Virus record (IMG/VR): IMGVR_UViG_3300020164_000004
Coordinates: 1-37,382 of that record
Source of the DNA: a virus
Length of the DNA: 37,382 bases
Strand: one strand, 5' to 3'
The position numbers and the translations under genes are program-made. This document shows positions 7,463 through 14,639 of this stretch, piece after piece. The notes beneath the pieces were generated by a model that saw only the letters and a program-made list of their open reading frames with translations, was not told the origin of the DNA and did not search any database. Every line of letters starts with the position of its first letter. The stretch's first letter is position 1.

Positions 7463-8665
7463 ATGACCACAAACTTTAAAGTAAATCAGTCTATCGGTAA
7501 CTATCAAGTTGACATTGATGATATTCTGATAAGAAGAGAGTATTTTAGTGATGGTGGATTGTGGACATGGGGGTCCAACACCTATTTAGGCGTTGTGGCG
7601 AGAGGACAACTTGGTGATGGAACCACCGTTAATAAATCCAGTCCAGTAACAACTGCTGGCGGTGGTACTAATTGGAAACAAGTAGCAGGCTCTACTGGTG
7701 GTTATCATACAGCAGCTATCAAAACAGATGGCACTTTATGGACATGGGGATATAATGGTTATGGTAACTTAGGAGATAATACCAATGTCGCTAAATCCTC
7801 TCCAGTAACAACAGTAGCTGGAGGTACCAATTGGAAACAGGTAGCATGTGGTTATAGACATACAGCAGCTATTAAAACAGATGGTACCTTATGGACATGG
7901 GGATATAATGGTTATGGTAACTTAGGAGATAATACCGCTGTTAATAAATCCAGTCCAGTAACAACTGCTGGTGGTGGTACCAATTGGAAACAGGTAGCAG
8001 GTGGATATTTTCACACAGCATCTATTAAAACAGATGGTACCTTATGGACATGGGGGTATAATAATTATGGCGGATTAGGAGATAATACCACTGTCAGTAA
8101 ATCCAGTCCAGTAACAACGGTAGCTGGTGGTACCAATTGGAAACAGGTATCAGGTGGTCAATATCACACAGCAGCTATTAAAACAGATGGCACTTTATGG
8201 ACATGGGGATATAATGGTTATGGTAACTTAGGAGATAATACCACTGTTGATAAATCCAGTCCAGTAACCACAGTAGCTGGTGGTACCAATTGGAAACAGG
8301 TAGCATGTGGTTATAGACATGTAGCAGCTATTAAAACAGATGGTACTTTATGGACATGGGGATATAATGGTATTGGTGCATTAGGAGATAATTCCACTGT
8401 TGATAAATCCAGTCCAATAACAACAGTAGCTGGAGGTACCAATTGGAAACAGGTATCAGGTGGTCAATATCACACAGCAGCTATTAAAACAGATGGCACT
8501 TTATGGACATGGGGATCCAATAATGTTGGTCAATTAGGAGATAATACCAATGTTAATGGATCCTCACCAGGAACTACAGTAACAGGTGGTACCAATTGGA
8601 AACAGGTAGCATGTGGACCTGTCAGCACATTCGCAATCACAGACCTCACCATAGGAACATACTAA
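7463..8665 (+). CDS. RCC1-type beta-propeller protein 3 (putative phage adhesin)
   Basis: 400 residues: a 32-residue leader, then seven RCC1-like units. Several units share the identical string LWTWGYNGYGNLGDN. Loop positions differ from propellers 1 and 2, and unit 1 has an insertion (YLGVVARGQ) also seen in unit 6 of propeller 1 (NRGVAYGQ). The ribosome-binding site AGAGGAAA lies in the 39-bp repeat. Like the others it has no signal peptide, as expected for a virion part. It is the last adhesin-type gene before the sulfotransferase cassette. Confidence 0.83.
   Translation: MTTNFKVNQSIGNYQVDIDDILIRREYFSDGGLWTWGSNTYLGVVARGQLGDGTTVNKSSPVTTAGGGTNWKQVAGSTGGYHTAAIKTDGTLWTWGYNGYGNLGDNTNVAKSSPVTTVAGGTNWKQVACGYRHTAAIKTDGTLWTWGYNGYGNLGDNTAVNKSSPVTTAGGGTNWKQVAGGYFHTASIKTDGTLWTWGYNNYGGLGDNTTVSKSSPVTTVAGGTNWKQVSGGQYHTAAIKTDGTLWTWGYNGYGNLGDNTTVDKSSPVTTVAGGTNWKQVACGYRHVAAIKTDGTLWTWGYNGIGALGDNSTVDKSSPITTVAGGTNWKQVSGGQYHTAAIKTDGTLWTWGSNNVGQLGDNTNVNGSSPGTTVTGGTNWKQVACGPVSTFAITDLTIGTY
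7559..8640 (+). repeat. Array of seven RCC1-coding units (gene 3)
   Basis: Third array of about 153-bp units, sharing near-identical DNA blocks with the arrays at 3507-4580 and 5369-6448. Units 2, 3 and 5 are almost the same over their first 60 bases. Confidence 0.9.
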
Positions 8666-8690
8666 ATATTTTCTTTTACTATGGTGAATT

Positions 8691-9464
8691 ATGAAAAGCT
8701 ACAATTTCATCTCAGGGTTGCCGCGATCAGGATCAACCCTTTTGACTTCAATATTGAATCAAAACCCAAACTTCTATTCCAATATTTCAAATCCTCTTGC
8801 TAGATTTGTAAGATCAATCATTACTGAATCTCATGCTGGTCCTGGATATCACCTTCAATGTCCAGAAAACAAAAGATTTGAATTGATTCAAAATCTAATC
8901 TCAACATACCATTCAGATGTTACACAAGAAGTATGTTTCAACACCAATCGTGGTTGGACCGCACTTCTTCCTATTTTAGAAAAAACACATCCTGATGATA
9001 AAATCATTTGTTGCGTCAGAGATATTCGGTGGGTACTAGATTCATTTGAAGTTCTATTCAGAAAGAACCCATTTCAACTCTCTAGAATGTATTCTGATGA
9101 TGAAGCACAGTCTGTTTACACCAGAGCATATGCTTCTATGTCACCAGGACACACGGTAAGATTCGCATATGACGCTCTCAAAGAAGCAATCACTGGCCCA
9201 CAGAAACACATGATTATGCTTTTGGAATACGAACAACTTGCAAAGTATCCAGAACAAACCATGAAGGCACTATATAATTTTATTGATGAACCATATTACC
9301 AACATGATTTTGATAATGTAGAATGTACATATGATGAATATGATATGGATGCTGGTATTAATGGATTACACACCATCAGAAGAAAAGTAGAATATATTGA
9401 AAGAGATCCAATTCTGCCTCCTGACCTTTGGAATGAGTTTTCCGACCTTGAAGTTTGGCGATGA
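8691..9464 (+). CDS. PAPS-dependent sulfotransferase
   Basis: 258 codons. The N-terminus carries the 5'-phosphosulfate-binding loop GLPRSGSTLL (residues 9-18), and CVRDIRWVLDSFE (108-120) is the 3'-phosphate-binding motif with Arg110 and Ser118. These place it in the sulfotransferase superfamily (Sulfotransfer_3 type), which moves sulfate from PAPS to a hydroxyl or amine of a glycan, protein or small molecule. It is soluble, with no membrane anchor. It is the first gene of a tightly packed modification cassette and its stop overlaps the next start (ATGA). The acceptor is unknown; a virion glycan or adhesin residue is suggested by context only. Confidence 0.88.
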   Translation: MKSYNFISGLPRSGSTLLTSILNQNPNFYSNISNPLARFVRSIITESHAGPGYHLQCPENKRFELIQNLISTYHSDVTQEVCFNTNRGWTALLPILEKTHPDDKIICCVRDIRWVLDSFEVLFRKNPFQLSRMYSDDEAQSVYTRAYASMSPGHTVRFAYDALKEAITGPQKHMIMLLEYEQLAKYPEQTMKALYNFIDEPYYQHDFDNVECTYDEYDMDAGINGLHTIRRKVEYIERDPILPPDLWNEFSDLEVWR

Positions 9465-10168
9465 TTAATATAATTTATAGAGTTTGTGAAAATGAAACAG
9501 ATGGTAATTTTAAAGATTGTAGACCTAGTTGGTTCAATAAACTAAACTGTTTAAAATCTTTCTTAACTTCAGTCGTATACGCTGGAAATAATGTTGATAA
9601 ATTAATATTTTTACATGATGGGCCTGAAGGACTATTATTTGATTACATCAACAACTGTAAAGTAAAATCAGAAATCATTAAAATTAATCTCAGAAATCAA
9701 ACTCAGAGTTTATTTAAATCTGTTGAAATTGCAAACTATCTATGTCTATCCACAGAAAGTGATATCTATTTTATTGAAGATGATTATTTACATCAAAAAG
9801 ACTCTGTATTAAAATTATCAAAAGCGGTAAAGACTTTTGGCTTGGTTACCGGATATGACCATCTTTACAGATATATTCCAGTTAACCCACCAGATGTGGA
9901 ATATCCTTTGAAAATAGTATTTGATGGTGAAACTAATTTACATTGGAGAACAACTGAATCTACCACACATTCTTGGTTAACAAGAAATGATATCTATAAA
10001 AAAATATCAAATGAAATTTTAAATTTTGGACTGTGGGATATAGGTCTTTTTATTGAGTTACACAGACAAGGATTTTCATTATGGAGTCCAATGCCCGGTT
10101 TAACAACTCATGTAGATAATCTAATGTCTCCAGGTATTGATTGGGAAAAATTTAATAATGAAATATAA
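9461..10168 (+). CDS. GT-A-like glycosyltransferase
   Basis: ATG at 9461 overlaps the sulfotransferase TGA; an upstream TTG at 9455 is less likely. 235 residues. The section DIYFIEDDYLHQ (about 101-112) supplies an acidic EDD motif like the metal/nucleotide-sugar site of GT-A enzymes, after KLIFLHDGPEG, a typical strand-loop for the nucleotide-binding half. GLVTGYDHLYRY and GLTTHVDN recur in the N-terminal half of the protein at 12367-13761, so the two are paralogues. Transfer of a sugar to a phage or host surface structure is inferred; donor and acceptor are unknown. Confidence 0.65.
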   Translation: MINIIYRVCENETDGNFKDCRPSWFNKLNCLKSFLTSVVYAGNNVDKLIFLHDGPEGLLFDYINNCKVKSEIIKINLRNQTQSLFKSVEIANYLCLSTESDIYFIEDDYLHQKDSVLKLSKAVKTFGLVTGYDHLYRYIPVNPPDVEYPLKIVFDGETNLHWRTTESTTHSWLTRNDIYKKISNEILNFGLWDIGLFIELHRQGFSLWSPMPGLTTHVDNLMSPGIDWEKFNNEI

Positions 10169-10493
10169 AACATTTCAACTTAAAGCTGTTACCGTAGAAA
10201 GAGATATTCCAGAAACAAATCCAGATTGTCATTCAGTGAAATGTACTGAATGTTGTGAGAGACTTTCTCCTTTCCTGACAGAACAGGAATTTCTTTCGGG
10301 TAAATATATCTACACTTTCCTTAATGTCGGTGATGAGAGAAAACCAGCCATTGCAATTCCCAGAACAGATAGAGGTTGTATCTACCTGGATGAGAATAAA
10401 ATGTGTACTATATATGAGTATAGACCTTTGGCGTGTAGACAATTTGACTGTAGGTTGGGACACCATCCAAATATAGAAAATAAATTTATTTGA
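10158..10493 (+). CDS. YkgJ-family cysteine-cluster protein
   Basis: ATG at 10158, overlapping the glycosyltransferase stop, is preferred to a longer non-ATG start; 111 residues. Cysteines C24, C29, C32 and C33 (CHSVKCTECC) are followed by GCIYLDENKMCTIYEYRPLAC and FDC, the CxxCxxCC-type metal or Fe-S cluster signature of PF03692 (YkgJ). That family also includes the flagellin lysine methylase FliB, but this protein is too short to be a full FliB. Role in the cassette unknown; a metal/Fe-S partner of a modification enzyme is possible. Confidence 0.78.
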   Translation: MKYKTFQLKAVTVERDIPETNPDCHSVKCTECCERLSPFLTEQEFLSGKYIYTFLNVGDERKPAIAIPRTDRGCIYLDENKMCTIYEYRPLACRQFDCRLGHHPNIENKFI

Positions 10494-10500
10494 GGTTATT

Positions 10501-11049
10501 ATGAAATTGAATATTGGTGCCGGTGATACTCGGTATAATGGTTTTTTGAATTGTGATTATGATGAACATTCAAATCCAGATTATGTTTTTGACCTAGAAA
10601 AAGATCCATTTCCATTTGAAGATAATTCCATAGAAGAAGTTATTGCCCATCATGTTCTGGAACATATGGGTGAAGGTTATTTTCATTGCCTCCAAGAACT
10701 ATACAGAGTGTGTAAACATGGTGCAATGATTGATATCAGAGTTCCACACCATAGACATGATCATTTTATCAACGATCCAACACACCGCAGAGCAATCACT
10801 CCCGGTGGACTTTGGTTATTCAGTAAAAAATATAATGATACTGCAAAGGAACAAGGTGCTGCCGCTTCTAGACTCGCATATTACTATAATGTAAACTTTG
10901 AAGTTCTAGATGTTATCAATATTCCAAGTAAAGAATATATAAAGGTGTTTGAAGGCAAAACTGTCCAAGAAGTTGAACAGTATATGCATGAACACAATAA
11001 CATCATTGAAGAAGTGAATATTAAACTAATAGTGATCAAAGATGATTGA
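10501..11049 (+). CDS. Class I SAM-dependent methyltransferase
   Basis: 182 residues. LNIGAGDTRYNGFLNCDYD (3-21) is motif I with the acidic residue closing strand 2, DLEKDPFPFEDNSIEEVIAHHVLEH (31-55) covers motifs II and III in the type-11 methyltransferase style, and the helix LQELYRVCKHGAMIDIRVP follows. Such enzymes are common in glycan gene clusters. The acceptor is unknown. RBS GAGGTTATT just upstream; the stop overlaps the next gene by 8 bases, indicating coupled translation. Confidence 0.8.
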   Translation: MKLNIGAGDTRYNGFLNCDYDEHSNPDYVFDLEKDPFPFEDNSIEEVIAHHVLEHMGEGYFHCLQELYRVCKHGAMIDIRVPHHRHDHFINDPTHRRAITPGGLWLFSKKYNDTAKEQGAAASRLAYYYNVNFEVLDVINIPSKEYIKVFEGKTVQEVEQYMHEHNNIIEEVNIKLIVIKDD

Positions 11050-12370
11050 TGGAAAAAGTTTAAAATATGTCATCACCAACCTCACATCAAACGAAAAACA
11101 AAAATTAGCTCACGAAGTTCTTGATCTATTTGCTTCAAAGGCAGATTGTACCGCAGATTTTGATGTTCTAGGTGAAATTGCATTAAAGGCACAACATCAT
11201 GCCCTCAGACTTAGGTGTGCTATCCACACTTATACTAGAGCAACAACATCTGAACAGTTGTTTAATGCAAGAGAAAACCTATACACTTGTTACAATACTC
11301 TGAACTATCCAGAAAAGGCACTGTTCTATATTGAACAAAATCTTAAAGTTAAACCCAATGATTCAGACACACTGTTGAATAGAGCATTCAATCTGGCTTT
11401 AATGGGCAAAAGAACAGAAGCAGAAGAGATTATTCAAAATGTTTCAACATCAGATCCAAAAACTGCCGAAAATATTGAGTTTGCTTTATCTGGAAAGTTA
11501 TTAAGAGAGGGTCATACAACCAAAGGAATCAATGGGTTTATCAGTTCTTTCAAGCCAAAGAACCATTTGTTTGAAGATCAGTTAAAACTAAAATTCTGGG
11601 ATGGATCTCCACAACCAGGAAGGACTATTGTTATTAATGGTGAAGGTGGTATTGGTGACGAACTTATCAATATAAGATTCATGGACAAATTTAAAGAATG
11701 GGGTATGAATCCAATTCTATATTCATCTTGGAGTATGTATCGTCCTGATACTGTCGATTTATTCAAGAGACATGGACACATTGTTGTAACTACTCCATAT
11801 TTCTTTAAAAAAGATTATCTATGGACACATATGATGAGTATTCCAGGATATCTTGGTCTAAAAGAAAAAGATTTGTGGAATGGACCATATTTAAAACCAT
11901 TGAGAAATCCAAAGAACAATCTAAAAGACAAAAACAAGTTAAGAATAGGAATTAAATGTAGTGGTAATCCATATTTTGAACAGGACATTTACAGAAGTAT
12001 TCCTATAGATGAAATGATAGATGCAATTCCTAAAGAGTTTAGTATCTATTTCTTTGATAAAGAAAAGGAATATCCTGGAACCATACCATTAAAAGATAAA
12101 TTGAATACATGGGAAGACACACTAGATTATATTGACCAAATGGATGTTATATTAACCTCATGTACGAGTTTACCACATGCAGCCGGTGCAATAGGAAAGA
12201 AAACAATTGTATGTGTACCTATCGCAAAGTATTACACTTGGATATCAACCAGAACGAATGAAACAACTCCTTGGTATGGAGACAACTTCACAGTATTGGA
12301 TCAGACTGAGGTGAGAAGTTGGAAAGAACCATTGCAAAGAGCAAATCAAATATTAAGAGAAATGATATGA
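11042..12370 (+). CDS. TPR-repeat plus GT9-like (heptosyltransferase-type) glycosyltransferase
   Basis: 442 residues. Residues about 70-190 are helical pairs of TPR type (CYNTLNYPEKALFYIEQNL, KPNDSDTLLNRAFNLALMG). From about 195 the fold is GT-B: GEGGIGDELINIRF (200-213), IGIKCSGNP near 303, RSIP, and DVILTSCTSLPHAAGAIGKKTIVC with TPWYG near the end. This is the TPR-GT9/heptosyltransferase-like architecture frequent in bacterial and phage glycan clusters. An NDP-heptose donor would fit the HldD-like gene nearby, but that link is inference. Confidence 0.78.
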   Translation: MIDGKSLKYVITNLTSNEKQKLAHEVLDLFASKADCTADFDVLGEIALKAQHHALRLRCAIHTYTRATTSEQLFNARENLYTCYNTLNYPEKALFYIEQNLKVKPNDSDTLLNRAFNLALMGKRTEAEEIIQNVSTSDPKTAENIEFALSGKLLREGHTTKGINGFISSFKPKNHLFEDQLKLKFWDGSPQPGRTIVINGEGGIGDELINIRFMDKFKEWGMNPILYSSWSMYRPDTVDLFKRHGHIVVTTPYFFKKDYLWTHMMSIPGYLGLKEKDLWNGPYLKPLRNPKNNLKDKNKLRIGIKCSGNPYFEQDIYRSIPIDEMIDAIPKEFSIYFFDKEKEYPGTIPLKDKLNTWEDTLDYIDQMDVILTSCTSLPHAAGAIGKKTIVCVPIAKYYTWISTRTNETTPWYGDNFTVLDQTEVRSWKEPLQRANQILREMI

Positions 12371-13761
12371 TAGACATACATTATGCAATACAAACTTGTG
12401 ATGTTTTTTCCAATCAACGACAAGAAAGATATTGTTCAAATAATAGAACATTGATATCCAAGAAGTGTATTAAGTCTTTCCTAGAATCAGTCAATTATGT
12501 ATCCAAAAAGAAACCAGAAGTCAATCACACAATAAAATTATTTGATGACCACTCATCTCAAGAACTTGTGGATTTTTTGAAGCAATGTATTTCAAACTAT
12601 TCATCAGATAACATTAAAATAGAACTAGAATCTTTATCTGAATCTGGAATAATGCAATCAATTGGTTCTTGTTATTCTTGGTTAAAAGAAAATGGAAAAG
12701 ACCTAGTTTATCAGGTTCAGGATGATTATCTTTTTGAAGAAAATGCGATCTATGACATGATTGACATTTTCATGCAAGTATATTCTGATGTAGGAACAAT
12801 GCCAATAGTGACAGGTTATCATGATCCGCGATATTGGAGAATGGACTCATATCGTTATAAGTCAACACCAAGAATGGTAATTCCTGGAATCAACCAATAT
12901 TGGATGCAGTGTTTTGATATATCCTGTTCGTTCATGACAGGACACCAACAGTTAGTTCAAAATTGGGATATGTTAGAATACTTTTTAACTCTAGATCCAA
13001 CTGATGAAGATAAACTGGAGAATGTTTCTCTGAACCGAATTTTAGTAGACAGAGGACAATTAGGACTGATGCCCTTCAACTCTCTCACTTTACATATGCA
13101 AGGTGAATCAGAAAAAGATCTTTATATTGATTGGACGCGATTGTGGAGTAAACAGGAGGTTGAGTCAATCAATTTACCAGAGAAGGTTGTTTTAAATATT
13201 GGTTCGGGTAAAAACAAACTCAATTTTAATAGTCTAAAGGATTTTAAAGAGATTTCTTATGATGCAGATGTTAAGTTGAAACCAGATATCGTTGGAGACA
13301 TTCTGAAACTTGATGTCTTGAATAAAGAATCTGTTGATGTTATTTGGGCATCTCATATTGTGGAACATCTACACACAAAACAAGTTCCTAATGTTTTACA
13401 GAATATCAATAGAATTTTAAAGAAAGATGGTCTTGGAATAATTGTGGTGCCAAATATAAAAGAGATTGGTAAAGAGTTGTTCTTGGGAAAAATACATAAA
13501 TCAGTATATCTGTCTGATGCAGGACCAATAACTCCAATGGATATTCTATATGGTGCGGTAAATTTATCCGAAAATAATGACTTTATGATGCATAAAACAG
13601 GATTCACAGAAGAGTATGCTTCAGAATTATTAGGTTCTTTAAATATTAATGGTTATGTTAAATCTGTTGGTCATAATTTATTCATATTGATATGTAAAAA
13701 TGATATAGATAAATTATGTGTAAATGTGGATGATGTTATGGAAGATGTTTTTAGTCAATAG
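12367..13761 (+). CDS. Glycosyltransferase-methyltransferase fusion protein
   Basis: The ATG at 12367 overlaps the previous TGA (ATGA) and is preferred to one at 12319; 464 residues. Residues 1-265 form a GT-A-like domain with VYQVQDDYLFEE (QDD 118-120), MPIVTGYHDPRYW and NSLTLHMQG, homologous to the glycosyltransferase at 9461. Residues about 272-440 are a class I methyltransferase: VVLNIGSGKNKLNF (motif I), SVDVIWASHIVEHLH, LKKDGLGIIVVPN. The two activities probably act one after the other on the same glycan, adding and capping a sugar. It converges with the - strand epimerase gene, the 3' ends overlapping by 11 bases. Confidence 0.75.
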   Translation: MIDIHYAIQTCDVFSNQRQERYCSNNRTLISKKCIKSFLESVNYVSKKKPEVNHTIKLFDDHSSQELVDFLKQCISNYSSDNIKIELESLSESGIMQSIGSCYSWLKENGKDLVYQVQDDYLFEENAIYDMIDIFMQVYSDVGTMPIVTGYHDPRYWRMDSYRYKSTPRMVIPGINQYWMQCFDISCSFMTGHQQLVQNWDMLEYFLTLDPTDEDKLENVSLNRILVDRGQLGLMPFNSLTLHMQGESEKDLYIDWTRLWSKQEVESINLPEKVVLNIGSGKNKLNFNSLKDFKEISYDADVKLKPDIVGDILKLDVLNKESVDVIWASHIVEHLHTKQVPNVLQNINRILKKDGLGIIVVPNIKEIGKELFLGKIHKSVYLSDAGPITPMDILYGAVNLSENNDFMMHKTGFTEEYASELLGSLNINGYVKSVGHNLFILICKNDIDKLCVNVDDVMEDVFSQ

Positions 13762-14572
13762 CACAAGAATATTTCTGATAATGTTCCTTTAGGTTATCCG
13801 GCATAGGTATCCATTCAATAACATCCGGAGAACCACCAACTTCTAAAGCAACTTCGTAAAAAGATTTTGCTTTAGAAGTACCAATATCATAAATGCCATT
13901 TGGCTGATTATACCATATTTTTAACTTTTTGTCAATTAACTCTCCAACAGAAATAAAATCTCTAAAGAATTCTTTAGATCCTTCAAATAGTTTTATTTTA
14001 CCAGTTTCTTCCAATTGCTTTTTGAATTTGGAATATGGACTAGCCTGATCACCTTTATGATCTTCATTCGGTCCATAAACATTAAAGTATCTCATTCCTT
14101 GTAGTAATTTTGGTGGTCTTTTACTATTAATCACCAAATCAGCAACATAATCTATGTTTGCTTTAGATTTAGCATATAAATTTAATGGGTTTAATGGTTT
14201 ATCTTTTTGATGCCAAACTTCTTTTTGTGGATTTCCATAAACACTCGCCGAACTAGCATAATGTAAAGGCATATTATTATCCCTACAATAATAAATGAGA
14301 TTTAATGTACACTCAACGTTTTTTTCTAATAGTTTGTTCCAATCTGTTTCTGTTGTTGATGATATTGCCCCCTCATGAAAAATATTAGAAACTCCAAAAC
14401 AATAATTATCTAAATTATCATAAAAATCATCAGCATATATAAAATATATTTTTGAGTAATCAATATAATCTCTTTTAACATAATCAACCGCAATCACTGT
14501 TTTATTTAATTGTAGTAATCTATTGACCAAATTGGAACCAATAAATCCACAAGCACCAGTTACTACAATCAT
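13751..14572 (-). CDS. hldD: ADP-glyceromanno-heptose 6-epimerase-like protein, short at the C-terminus
   Basis: 273 residues, extended SDR fold. TGACGFIG gives the NAD(P)-binding GxxGxxG (Gly6, 9, 12); HEGAISSTTETDW, YASSASVYG, LYAKSK (Tyr133/Lys137), RYFNVYGPNEDHKG (Lys173), LFEGSKEFFRDFISVGE and NGIYDIGTSKAKSF follow E. coli HldD closely. That enzyme converts ADP-D-glycero- to ADP-L-glycero-D-manno-heptose for LPS inner core. It lacks about 40 C-terminal residues relative to the 310-residue E. coli enzyme, ending at YQKYSCAID where its 3' end overlaps the convergent gene. Whether it is active is unclear. It is one of only two convincing - strand genes in the window. Confidence 0.82.
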   Translation of the reverse strand: MIVVTGACGFIGSNLVNRLLQLNKTVIAVDYVKRDYIDYSKIYFIYADDFYDNLDNYCFGVSNIFHEGAISSTTETDWNKLLEKNVECTLNLIYYCRDNNMPLHYASSASVYGNPQKEVWHQKDKPLNPLNLYAKSKANIDYVADLVINSKRPPKLLQGMRYFNVYGPNEDHKGDQASPYSKFKKQLEETGKIKLFEGSKEFFRDFISVGELIDKKLKIWYNQPNGIYDIGTSKAKSFYEVALEVGGSPDVIEWIPMPDNLKEHYQKYSCAID

Positions 14573-14597
14573 AAAAATACCGAGAAATTAATATATA

Positions 14598-14605
14598 TAT
14601 AAATA
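14598..14605 (+). promoter_or_regulatory. T4-type late promoter -10 (TATAAATA)
   Basis: An exact octamer 35 bp before the ATG at 14640, in the divergent gap between the epimerase gene and a fibre-like gene. The sequence after it (GATTAAAGAACAAA) is almost identical to that after the octamer at 16049. Confidence 0.85.
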
Positions 14606-14639
14606 GATTAAAGAACAAATTTGTAGGAGATATAGAATA

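Noticed and set aside
3507-8640. Long runs of similar tandem DNA repeats suggested a CRISPR or non-coding repeat array
   Set aside because: The unit is 153 bp, keeps one reading frame through three genes and encodes a regular RCC1 unit; there are no short repeats with unique spacers.
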